From Pseudoneurospora amorphoporcata (taxonomy: Eukaryota; Ascomycota; Sordariomycetes; Sordariales; Sordariaceae), in NCBI GenBank assembly GCA_033297205.1, contig MU859062.1, forward strand, positions 124,001-188,000: a stretch of DNA of 64,000 bases. Direction: 5' to 3'. Position 1 is the first letter of the stretch. Every line of letters begins with the position of its first letter. The translations under genes were made by a program, and so were the position numbers. The notes under the pieces are model-generated. The model was not told the origin of the DNA. It saw only the letters and a list, made by a program, of their open reading frames with translations, and did no database searches. Positions 54,750 to 64,000 of this stretch are shown here, piece after piece.

Positions 54750-56960
54750 ATGCCTCGCCCAAAGTCAAAAGCGGCGAAAGCCAGAGTCACAGGGGCCAAT
54801 ACCGATCCCATTGTCCCTAGAAAGGGCCTTTTCGACGACGATGCCTCCAGCGAAGACGAGCAGGACGGAGGTGCCACCCTCAGCAGCGCCGCTGCCGACC
54901 TGAAGATCAACGAGGAGTACGCCCGCCGTTTCGAGCACAACAAGAAGCGCGAGGAACTCCACCGTCTTGAGGAGAAGTTCAAGTCCAGGAAGGAGGGCGG
55001 TCTAGGCGAAGATGAGGATGAAGAGGACTCTTCCGAGGACGAGACCGAAGACGATGAGGGTTTCCTTGTCACCGAGGATCTCGACGCTGAAATCAACGCC
55101 ACACTAGAAGCCATCAAGAAGAGGGATCCCCGCATCTACGACAAGGAGGCCGTCTTCTACACGCCAATCGACGGCGAGGGCCAGCCCGTCAAGGCGAAGA
55201 AGGAGAAGACCATGACCCTGCGCGACTACCACCGCGAGAGGTATATGGCCGGTGACACTGGTGCCGACGAAGATGACGCGCCCAAGCCGACTTACGCCCA
55301 GGAACAAGCCAACCTGAAGCAGAACATTCTGTCCGAGATCAACGCCGCGGCCGGCGAAGACGAGGAGTGGAGCGACGACGACGCCTTCATCAAGCCCGTC
55401 AAGAAGGCGGAGGCGCCTACCGAGAACGGCGTCCACCCGTCGCGCGCCAAGGCGATCGATCTTAGCGAGCTCGACGTCAAGAACGCCGACAAGAACCCCG
55501 AAGACTTCCTTTCCAAGTTCATGCAGTCCAAGGCCTGGGCGCCCGCTGACGGCTCGCGCTGGGAGGCCTTCGAGTCGGACGATGGCGAGGACAACTTCCC
55601 CGAGCTGGCCGAGGAGTTCGAACACGCCTACAACATGCGGTTCGAGGACCCCAACAAGAGCAACGAGCTGCTTAAGACCTACTCGCGTAACCTGGCCAAC
55701 GCCAAGTCCGTCAGAAAGGAGGAGCTCACGGGCAGAAAAAAGCAGAGACAGCTCGAGAAGGAGCGCAAGGAGGCCGAGAAGAAGCAGCGCGAGGAGGAGC
55801 GCGCTCGCCTGCGTCGTCTCAAGATTGACGAGGCGGCCGAGAAGCTCTCCAAGATCAAGAAGGCTGCTGGTCTCACTGGCAAGCAGCTGTCCGACGAGGA
55901 GTGGATGAAGTTCCTCGAGGACGCCTGGGACAACGACCGGTGGGAGGAGGAGATGCGCAAGCAGTTCGGCGAGGAGTACTACGCCGAGGTCGACGACATG
56001 TCCGGCGCCAGCGACGACGGGGACGACGACGAGGACAATGAGGACGGCAAATCCAAGAAGAAGAAGAAGAAGAAGAAGCTGCCCAAGAAGCCCGAGTGGG
56101 ACGACGACATCGACATCAAGGACATCATCCCCGACTTCGACGACGTGCCCGACGTTGTCCTTTCCGATCTGGACCTTCCCAAGCCCGACGGCGAGCAAGA
56201 AGCCGAGGCCGAAGCCGAAGACGACGACGCTGACCTCGGCTCCGACCTCTCCGCCGACGAGGGCCGTCCCTCCAAGAAGCGCAAGACCACCGCCGACATC
56301 AAGAAGGAGAAGCAGCTCGCCAAGCGGGCCGCCAAGGCCGAACTGGCCAAGCTCGAAGCCCTTGTCGACACCAAGATGGAACTCGATGCTCCCCGTGCGC
56401 TCTCCGCGCCCAAGGACAAGAAGTACAAGGAGAACCTGTTCCCGTTCCGCTACCGCGAGACCTCGCCCGTGTCCTTCGGCATGACGGCGCGCGACATCCT
56501 GCTTGCGCCCTCGGACGCGGCCCTCAACGAGTTCGCCGGCCTCAAGAAGCTGGCCACCTTCCGCGACGCCGAGAAGAAGCGCAAGGAGCGCAAGAAGCTC
56601 GGCAAGAAGGCCCGCCTCAGGCAGTGGCGTCGCGAGACGTTTGGCAGGGAGTTCGAAGAGTCGGGCCCTACCTTTGGGTTTGAGGCGTTGGATGAGGAAG
56701 GTACCCCTCTTAACAAGAACGAGGGCAGTGGTGCGAATGCCGGTGCGGTTAGGCATAAGAAGAGGGGTGAGAAGAAAGATGGCGAGAAGAAGAAGAGTGG
56801 TGAGAAGAAGCAGGATGAGGGTGAGAGGAAGGAGAAGAAGACTGAGGAGAAGAAGGAGACTGCTACCAGCGAAGGAGCGGATAATATTATTGAGGGAGAG
56901 AGGAAAAAGAAGAGGAAGAGAAGCAAGAACAAGAAGGCCGGTGACGAGGTTGAGGCGTAG
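54750..56960 (+). CDS. kri1: ribosome biogenesis protein Kri1
   Basis: An intronless gene for 736 aa. Kri1 is a nucleolar protein needed for 40S subunit (18S rRNA) maturation together with Krr1. Alternating acidic and Lys/Glu-rich helical blocks run through the protein. The segment around KKRDPRIYDKEAVFY (about 125-140) and the basic C-terminal domain around SFGMTARDILLA to RLRQWRRETFG (about 570-635) match the Kri1 family. The last 90 residues are a Lys-rich tail. The Met at 54750 (CCAAG before ATG, then MPRPKSKAAKA) is the first true ATG of the frame at a basic start typical of the family. Confidence 0.92.
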   Translation: MPRPKSKAAKARVTGANTDPIVPRKGLFDDDASSEDEQDGGATLSSAAADLKINEEYARRFEHNKKREELHRLEEKFKSRKEGGLGEDEDEEDSSEDETEDDEGFLVTEDLDAEINATLEAIKKRDPRIYDKEAVFYTPIDGEGQPVKAKKEKTMTLRDYHRERYMAGDTGADEDDAPKPTYAQEQANLKQNILSEINAAAGEDEEWSDDDAFIKPVKKAEAPTENGVHPSRAKAIDLSELDVKNADKNPEDFLSKFMQSKAWAPADGSRWEAFESDDGEDNFPELAEEFEHAYNMRFEDPNKSNELLKTYSRNLANAKSVRKEELTGRKKQRQLEKERKEAEKKQREEERARLRRLKIDEAAEKLSKIKKAAGLTGKQLSDEEWMKFLEDAWDNDRWEEEMRKQFGEEYYAEVDDMSGASDDGDDDEDNEDGKSKKKKKKKKLPKKPEWDDDIDIKDIIPDFDDVPDVVLSDLDLPKPDGEQEAEAEAEDDDADLGSDLSADEGRPSKKRKTTADIKKEKQLAKRAAKAELAKLEALVDTKMELDAPRALSAPKDKKYKENLFPFRYRETSPVSFGMTARDILLAPSDAALNEFAGLKKLATFRDAEKKRKERKKLGKKARLRQWRRETFGREFEESGPTFGFEALDEEGTPLNKNEGSGANAGAVRHKKRGEKKDGEKKKSGEKKQDEGERKEKKTEEKKETATSEGADNIIEGERKKKRKRSKNKKAGDEVEA

Positions 56961-59900
56961 AGTGCTTCACTGGCAGTCCGGTCGTCAGGATAGTTAGGTC
57001 ACCGTGGTGGCCGTGTTTGTTTGTTTGTTTACTTGTTCAGGGTTTTGTTTTGTTTAGTCTTTATTCTAGGGCGTATTTGCATCGTGGTGTTATGGAGAAA
57101 TTACAAGACAAAGTTAAGAATCTGTTATACCATTGCCCGGCCGGTTCTTCGCACTCTGTCTGCACTTCGTTTCCGATACTCAAAGTAGGTAATCAGTGTC
57201 TTGTTCAGGGGTTTCATTTCTCATTCTGACTAGCCTCGCGATGTTTGGTCTTTAGACCGATCGCGGCCGCCCAACTTCTTTGCCTAGAGGTATTTGAACA
57301 GGCGAGTCTCCAGACAGGCAAAACTTGATTTCAACGACAACCTCATGTAGAGGAAGTTCACAGATGAAGAAGCACTTCATGTCTGTCTATGTCACATGCT
57401 TCACCTCACCGCACCTCGACCTTCAAATCATCTCTACCCAACGTCTCTTCCATTCCAATTTCCGACTAGATATGATAGAGCTCAGAACCTGCTCATATCT
57501 CTTTCTGGACATAAGACCTCAGGTGCCAGTGCTCAGCGGGAACCCAAGGTCTCCGAAATTCCAGTCTCACGTTACAATTTTTTTTTTCTCTTCCATTTAT
57601 CTTCCCTATCACTGCATCTCTGTGGCATATAAAACAACTGTCTGAGTACACAGTAATAAAGGCTTTTCCTGGCCTCCACTATGATAACTACCTATACATG
57701 GATTGCTGGTGGGTAGGGTAGCTGGAAGGCAGATCAAAGACGCAGACGCAGACACACAAAGTAAAGGCAGATGCTATCTGCTATCCGAGACTAGGTAGAG
57801 GTGGTACACAAGGATCCTTCTGCAAAGTCAACCCCTCTGAATCCCAGAGATATTATCTTTGCGTTGTCTTACGGTTCATAGTCATATGCCACTCGCTCGT
57901 AAACCGAGAAGACAAATGGTGGTCAGTGGAGATGCTGCTGTTACTTCACTTGAGCTCCCACTCGCCTTTCGAAGACTCGGTAGACTTGAGCTAAGCTTCA
58001 AAGCTCAAAATTCGGACGAGTTACCTTTTCTGGAGACAGTGGTATTTTTGCAAGTCTACTTGTACGTAATTGCAAACCATGTCTCGCCTTCCATGCACAT
58101 AAGCTGAGGTGCTTCCCCGGGCTGACAAGATGTACCTAGACTCTTAATGCTTGGTTGTGTTACAGTTGTCACCGTGACTTGTTGGTCAGCCAGGCTTCGA
58201 AGCAGCTTCAGCTTCAGCTGCATACCTAACTCTCTGGAAGCGGTGGTGGGACGGACGGTGAAGAGGAGTGTATCTGATAACAGTATAACCAGACAACCCG
58301 TTTATTTCATTCTTTCGTCATCCCGCTGTATCCAATCATCACTCCGCTTATTTTCCTTGCATGTGACAAAGAGGATCTCTTTTCCTTTGAGACATTCGAA
58401 GGAACGGATTCAGGTCAGTAAGCTTCATCTTTTTGTGTAACGCGATGCAGGGCTTGGGTAGTGGTTTCTCAGACCCGGAAGGATTCTGCGCCGGAAATCC
58501 TTCGCGATAAAGATGACATGATATCCCGTAAATCGGCCGCACACAACGGTCGCCACTTATGCACATGACTGGTATAATCACCATATTCAAGCTCCGACGA
58601 GCATCCATTTCAAGAGCTGGGTTGGGTTCTTCAACGGGGAAAATGACTGGTCTGGGAGTGGTTGTGCAAAATTGTCTGAAACGACGACCATTCTTCCAAC
58701 AACCTTATTTCTTGATAACACCGAATTGATTCTATTGCGCAACATTTATCCCGTGCGTTCTAAATGGCACAGAGACCACTCCACACCTCGGCTGGTAGTT
58801 AATTAGTCACTCAGTGTAGCAGCGCAAAGAGGCAGGTCGATAAGGGGACGGGCTGCCAACGTAACTTTGCAATGCAGAAGGCTAATATCCAGACAAGGCA
58901 AGACTGGATACCTAGCACCGCACTTTTTGTCATCTTTCAAGCGGCCGGATTAGGAAGGGGTTGGTTTGAGTCTGGTGGATCAACCACTCGGTTCTTTTCC
59001 ATGAGCCAGAAACCCGACGGGCAACTATATTGCCTGGATATTGGTGCTGGAAACTTCTGAAATGCATGGCTCTTTTGAGGAGTTACCACTATCAGCTTTC
59101 AGTGAAAAAAAAAAAGCCATAGTACCAGCATTGACGAGGAGAGTCATGTGCTTCTTGGCTTCGTTAGAGACCTGACGAGTAAAGGTCCCGGGAGCTCTTC
59201 AACCACCACGTATTGCCTGTAGCGTTGTATTTGTGCAACAAGCTTGAAGAAAGGATAATCGAGCAGTTGGGGGATGACGGATGGAATCGAGCAGTGTAAC
59301 CCTCTTCTCGTTGATGCCTGGCCGTTTGTGAACAAAACCACGCCTTGCACACACCCTCTTGCTGTTCCCGCCCAATGTGACGCTTCAGAGGTAGAGGACG
59401 CGAGAGAGCACGACATGGGGAGGATGCAAATCATTGCAGATTGTGACTCCTAAGAGAAGCGCTTGCAACGTCAAAAAGAGCTGGGCTGACCCGGAACAAG
59501 AATGGCGGAAGGCGAGAGTTGATGAAGACGTGCTTGATAAAGAGATTGGATCTAGGGGAATATCTGGGGGTTTTAAGCGAGACAGATGAACATGGTCGGA
59601 AGAGGAACGGAGTTCGGTCAGAATCCCGTCATCACTCCGAGAATCCTTGTTGTGTAGAGTAGTAGGCTCCGGGTAAAGGCCAATGCGGGAGACGTCGGGA
59701 GCAAAAGTTGTGATCCTCCCCGCGATACACAATGAAGGGGGGTGTTCTTGAACAGGACTTGGCAGTTTTTCATTTTGAGTTTCAGGAATTTTGACTTTGA
59801 CCTTAACAACAATTTCTTTCGTCACTTAGAATTTTCCGACAATCGATCCCGCTGCTTCCTCTGTGAAGCTGGCATTCGGACCATGGGACCGGATCTCAAA

Positions 59901-62708
59901 CGAGCAAACGACATGTCCGTGACCTTACCTAAACGAGTATACTCTCGTAGGCGGGGGTTGGATCCCCCACCTTGCCCCGGTGCAGTGAGCATCTCGGTGA
60001 GTCCCTCCCTTAGCCCCCTGTAGCAATCTCTGAGAATTAGGTATTCTATAGTGTCAAGTGTCAACCAGCTTTCACCAGTCCCGGCGTATTCTCGGAATTT
60101 CGCACCATCTGCAGTCACACACTCGGCCTAATAGGCCGCTGTTACATTCTGCCGTCGACGTCTGTATCCCATGGCTCTCTGCGGTTCATATCGCCGCATT
60201 TTGAAGGTATCTACCTAGGAATGGCGACAGCTCTGTTGAGGCTCTCCCCCATCTTTAAGAGCTCAACTCCGGCCTTCCGATGTTAGCGCTCCCCCATATG
60301 GTTAGTCTGACAATGAAGATTCTAGGGTTCCCGAAAGTCAAAAACGGCCACGAGGTGAGCGGCAACAACCGTGGCGTCGGAGTTGGAGAGACAAGATCCA
60401 TGCTTGACACCTCCCCAAGAGATACCCTGGCTCCTGGTTCGCCAGCATGTCCAGGGCTTAAAGGGCCTGTTTGAAGCTTATTCTCTCCACGACTTTGCGG
60501 GCATGTGACCACCAGAGAAGGTGGACATAAGGATGCTCTACAACAAAGGAGAACCCTACCATACCTACACATCAGTACTTGAAAGTTTGTTAGCGCGGTT
60601 CTTGTGACAGGGGTACGCAAAACTTGACAAGAAAACAACGGGATAACCACATTCAAAACGAACAATTGAAGAAAGTGTAAGAGATGGAGGAACCGCATCG
60701 GGTTGATACCAACTTCTCGCACGAAAATTGGTGGAATGTTGGTTGAGTTGCGAAGAGTACGTTGTGAAGTCCCAAGCTAACGAACTTAGCAGTACTGATG
60801 TGTAGCTGCCAAGGCAGTAGAAACCATGGTGCAGGCGAACCTCGCGACGGTGCACGGTGCATCTGCCTATGCAGACGCACTGGAAACGACGGAAAGGCGC
60901 TGCAGCATCAATGGAGAGGAATAAACAACGATGGCAGAAGGTTGCGGTCTGCCACCGCGGACCAATCAAACACAAGACTCGGTTGTCTTTCCAGCGAATC
61001 ATAACAGCCTAACGCGGCGATCTGGTCCATGACCAAATCTTGCGCGGGTCAGTATCGAATCGGTTCGCCAGACGTGGGACTTTTTGGCTCCTGCTGTTCC
61101 TGCTGGCTGGACTGGCAAGCCCCTTCTCCACGGTCAATACATCCCAGGATATATTGCATCTGCGCAGTAAAAGCCTCAAGTCGCCGATTGCTGTGGATGT
61201 TCACCTGCACGAACCTCCAGCTGGTTTTCTTGGCGGTTGCGTCGCCAACTCGCTCACAATGCCCCTATTTAGCTCCCGCCAGAACAGCTGTATGTAGATC
61301 TCAACGACACCGCACCATACGCAGCACACATCCAATATCCGGTCCAGCCTGTTGTGTGGCTGGTCACGAGAAGGACTTGGCTGCGTCGTGCAAAGAAACA
61401 TTGCTGTGGTAATACGGACAAAGAAGATATCTTTACGCCGTACGCTGAGAGTTCTGAGAAAAGTCAGCTGGTGACCAGCTGTCACAAAAGGTATCCCGGC
61501 GCCCGCTATTCATTCGACGGTTCCTACCTCTACGTAGACGTTGATGCCCCGAGCACTCTGCTCTCTCCGCTCGATCTGCCTTCACCCCAGTGAGCCCGCA
61601 ATGAGCCCCCAATGAGCTCAAGCACACGAGCAAGACGCAGCCGGAGACGTTGAAACGCCCAGCTGGTTTAACCCCACAATTGACGCCGAAAACGCTTTCC
61701 CACCATGTGGGCCGCAGATTTTATGCTAGTGTGGACTGGTCATGGCGATCCTTGATCCATACCCTACAGATCAGGACAAGTGCCGCTTGCGAAGCCGAAG
61801 AGTCGTGCATCAAACAAAGTTGGAACAAAATGCCCAGAGACAAAACGCTCAACTTACTCGTTGACAACATGGGTACACTACATACACATGTACGAACAAG
61901 ACGTGACAAGCATCCTTATCTGTGGAAGTGAAATCCTGGGGTTGATATACCAATATCCCCATCCTCTCAGGCTCCTATCCCCGTCCATTCAGGTAAGCCC
62001 ACTTACATACACCCCCGGTTGATCCCCCACCATACAACCACACCAATAGCCAGCCAGCCTTTCGTTCCGGGGTGCCGAGAACCGCGCTCTCAAGCCCCCC
62101 TCCTCCTTCAGGCTCATCCTCTCTGCCTCTCTCCCTACCTCGCTCTACCTAGCACTTTATCAGTCATACTTTCACGCAAAACTCCGCATACTTGCTACCA
62201 TTTGAACATGAGCCCTTCTTTCGGCCAGGCACATGGACACACCCTGAGCCTCCGATACTGATTCACAGGCACGCAGTGACCCCCTTCCGTGCCCCTTCTC
62301 TGCCTGAGAATACTGTAGGTACAGCCTAGATCGAGGAGGAGTGGAGCAGTGTCGTTGCTAGTTTCTTGGGGTGATTGGAGCCGTCTAAGCCGTTTGATCC
62401 TTTCTGGGGCCTCTGCTGGAGTCTTTGGCATCTCGTGGAGCCTCTGGAGGAGTCTTTGGGGCAATAAGTGTGGAGTTCGCCAATCACTGCATCCCAAAAT
62501 TCCTCGAGTCTCGGTGCTGAAAGAGCCCAAGAGCCCCAAAAGCCCCCGGATTGCAAATCACCATCCTGGCCTACCTACGACAGCATCCCAGCTTTCCGTT
62601 CCCCGGGTTCGTTTCTGTCGGTGCTACCTTCTTTCGATCAGATCCCGCCGTAAAGTCCAAGTTTTCTAGCGAACCGGTCTGCAACCTTTCTTTTTCTCTC
62701 TTTCCTCA
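56961..62708. other. 5.7-kb gene-poor region upstream of the Zn2Cys6 gene
   Basis: No supportable gene on either strand. Frames such as 59385-59825 (minus) and 61029-61412 (plus) look random and have no homologous character. A B-box-like GGTTGGATCCC at 59957 lacks the rest of a tRNA. The last kilobase contains Cys/Ser-like frames and pyrimidine-rich sequence and is probably a long leader and promoter of the transcription factor, as is common for developmental regulators in these fungi. Confidence 0.55.
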
Positions 62709-64000
62709 ATGCCACCGGCCGATTCGCAAGCTCTCAACAACAGCAACAACAACAACAACAACAACAACAGTAACTTTTCATCCGTCGACCTCAAATTTGC
62801 GCCCGCTGGCGGTGACACCCACGGTCACCCGCCGCACTCCGACCCTGCCACCTTCCAAACCCACCCTCTCGACAAGCTGGATACCTCCAATGACGCGCTG
62901 GGCAGCATCAATGCTGCCCACGATTTGGTTGACAACCATTTTGCCGATTTCCAGTTCCACTATGACGACGATTTAGATGGCTCGCCGATGGCCGGCCTTG
63001 GCTCCACTGCTTTCGACGACCATGCCCCCGATGTGTTCTCGACAACTTCCCATGCACCATCCATGAACTCGATCACGGTACAGACCTCGACCTATAATAA
63101 TAATGGCGCAAACACCGGGAGCGGCGGACAACGGCAGCAGAGCATGGATATGTCCGAAAGCAACACCCCGGATAGCAATCAGAATGCCGGTAACTCGCTC
63201 GAGGAAACAGTGGATGAATTCGGCCTTGCGACTGCTGGCTCTGTTGATGGCTCGGCATCAAAGGGCAAGGGCGACAAGACGGATAATACCCCCGCGTGGA
63301 GCGAGCTAAAGACAAAAGCCGGAAAGGAACGAAAGCGTCTTCCCTTGGCTTGTATAGCATGTCGACGCAAGAAAATCCGGTGTTCCGGCGAGAAACCCGC
63401 GTGCAAGCACTGTCTCCGATCGCGAATCCCGTGCGTCTACAAGGTCACAGCCCGCAAGGCCGCACCACGAACCGATTACATGGCTATGTTGGACAAGCGC
63501 CTAAAGCGAATGGAGGAGCGGATTATCAAGATCGTGCCGAAATCTGAACAGGAGGGTGCCTCTAACGTTACCAGAGCCGCGGTCAAGCCTGCCATACCGG
63601 GAACATTAAACAATGTGAAGCAAGCCAACAAGAAGCGCGGCGCTGACGAAGCATTCGGCTCGGATTTGGAGAACTGGGCTCGCGGGCCTTCAAAGACCAA
63701 GGTTGACGCGCCCAACAGGACCGCTACGATCCATATCCAGGAGACCGAGGAGAGCAAGCTATTGCTGGAAGGCGGGGATGCGTTGCCATCCAAGGATATA
63801 CAAGAACACCTTGCCGAAGTTTACTTTGAAAACATCTATGGACAGGCCTACCACCTTCTCCACAAACCGAGCTTCATGAGGAAGCTGAAGTATGTTCCCC
63901 ACACCCGACTCATTGATTCAGATTATCTAACAACGTCGCTACCGCAGGGCCGGCGCTTTACCCCCCGTCTTAATCCTCTCTGTCTGCGCCATCGCGGCAC
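62709..64000 (+). CDS. Zn2Cys6 transcription factor, 5' part (cut by window end)
   Basis: Exon 1 is 62709-63889; a 58-bp intron (63890-63947, GTATGT donor, CGCAG acceptor) leads in frame into exon 2, which runs past the window end. After a poly-Asn stretch (residues 10-24) and an acidic Ser-rich region comes a binuclear zinc cluster at 215-242 with spacing CX2CX6CX6CX2CX6C (C215, C218, C225, C232, C235, C242), a basic linker and a short heptad helix (YMAMLDKRLKRMEERI). The last residues seen (HLAEVYFENIYGQAYHLLHKPSF) begin the fungal transcription factor regulatory domain. It is a nuclear DNA-binding regulator. Counting genes from mek-1, my memory of the N. crassa map would make this the vad-3 gene, but that is recall, not evidence in the sequence. 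Confidence 0.9.
   Translation, partial: MPPADSQALNNSNNNNNNNNSNFSSVDLKFAPAGGDTHGHPPHSDPATFQTHPLDKLDTSNDALGSINAAHDLVDNHFADFQFHYDDDLDGSPMAGLGSTAFDDHAPDVFSTTSHAPSMNSITVQTSTYNNNGANTGSGGQRQQSMDMSESNTPDSNQNAGNSLEETVDEFGLATAGSVDGSASKGKGDKTDNTPAWSELKTKAGKERKRLPLACIACRRKKIRCSGEKPACKHCLRSRIPCVYKVTARKAAPRTDYMAMLDKRLKRMEERIIKIVPKSEQEGASNVTRAAVKPAIPGTLNNVKQANKKRGADEAFGSDLENWARGPSKTKVDAPNRTATIHIQETEESKLLLEGGDALPSKDIQEHLAEVYFENIYGQAYHLLHKPSFMRKLKYVPHTRLIDSDYLTTSLPQGRRFTPRLNPLCLRHRG

Noticed and set aside
55104..56756. 550-codon frame antisense to kri1
   Set aside because: It is the Leu/Val-rich shadow of the Lys/Glu-rich, GC3-biased kri1 coding strand.
59385..59825. 146-codon minus frame
   Set aside because: No recognisable motif, no upstream promoter or splice context; resembles random open sequence.
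59925..59985. B-box-like GGTTGGATCCC suggesting a tRNA
   Set aside because: Only the T-arm-like part is present; no acceptor stem or A box at the proper distance.

Overview
The window is nuclear DNA from a filamentous ascomycete, most likely Neurospora or a close Sordariales relative. The evidence is short introns (about 50-80 bp) with GTAAGT/GTATGT-type donors and CTGAC/CTAAC branch sites, 5S rRNA genes scattered singly among protein genes, a tRNA-Asp with an intron, and gene content typical of Pezizomycotina (mek-1, Dbp8, Kri1, thymine-7-hydroxylase, a Zn2Cys6 regulator). One run of 98 Ns (6992-7089) shows that it is a draft assembly.

Left part (1-18.7 kb). About 6.4 kb carries no supportable gene. 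Then come two tandem minus-strand paralogs that join a Ser/Thr kinase domain to C2H2 zinc fingers (6436-8755 and 10182-12428). Both carry lesions. The second also holds a 358-bp transposon-like element with terminal inverted repeats and a TTA target duplication, sitting exactly at an exon-intron border. Next is a family of three small minus-strand genes (14036-14383, 16595-16996, 17434-17700) encoding Ala/Thr/Ser-rich proteins of 88-109 aa with a shared C-terminal motif. A Pol III-type tRNA-like gene follows at 18747-18841.

Middle part (19-37 kb). This is mostly housekeeping: mek-1 (cell-wall-integrity MAPKK, with a likely GC-AG intron), the DEAD-box helicase Dbp8, then a divergent pair that makes up the thymine salvage route. 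That pair is an amidohydrolase matching uracil-5-carboxylate (iso-orotate) decarboxylase on the minus strand and thymine-7-hydroxylase on the plus strand, sharing one upstream region. After these come a Cwf23-like J-protein, tRNA-Asp(GTC), and a septin-like GTPase with a C-terminal membrane helix.

Accessory island (37.3-47.2 kb). Two nearly identical 5S rRNA genes in opposite orientation bracket three genes: a 766-aa multi-exon helical/coiled-coil protein, a divergently transcribed 413-aa protein of two long helical regions around a hydrophobic segment, and a 681-aa protein joining a beta-propeller-like N-terminus to a PI-PLC X-type domain. The two helical proteins have the architecture of alpha-helical pore-forming proteins. 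A membrane-attack, defence or allorecognition role is an inference only. The 1.9 kb between the first two holds a palindromic repeat element and a 25-bp tandem repeat. This is the best candidate in the window for an undescribed system.

Right part (48-64 kb). A 1109-aa protein with an RBBP6/Mpe1-like eight-cysteine RING plus RGG and RD/RS-rich tails, a Rab5-type GTPase divergent from the ribosome biogenesis factor Kri1, a 5.7-kb gene-poor stretch, and the 5' part of a Zn2Cys6 transcription factor that runs off the window end.
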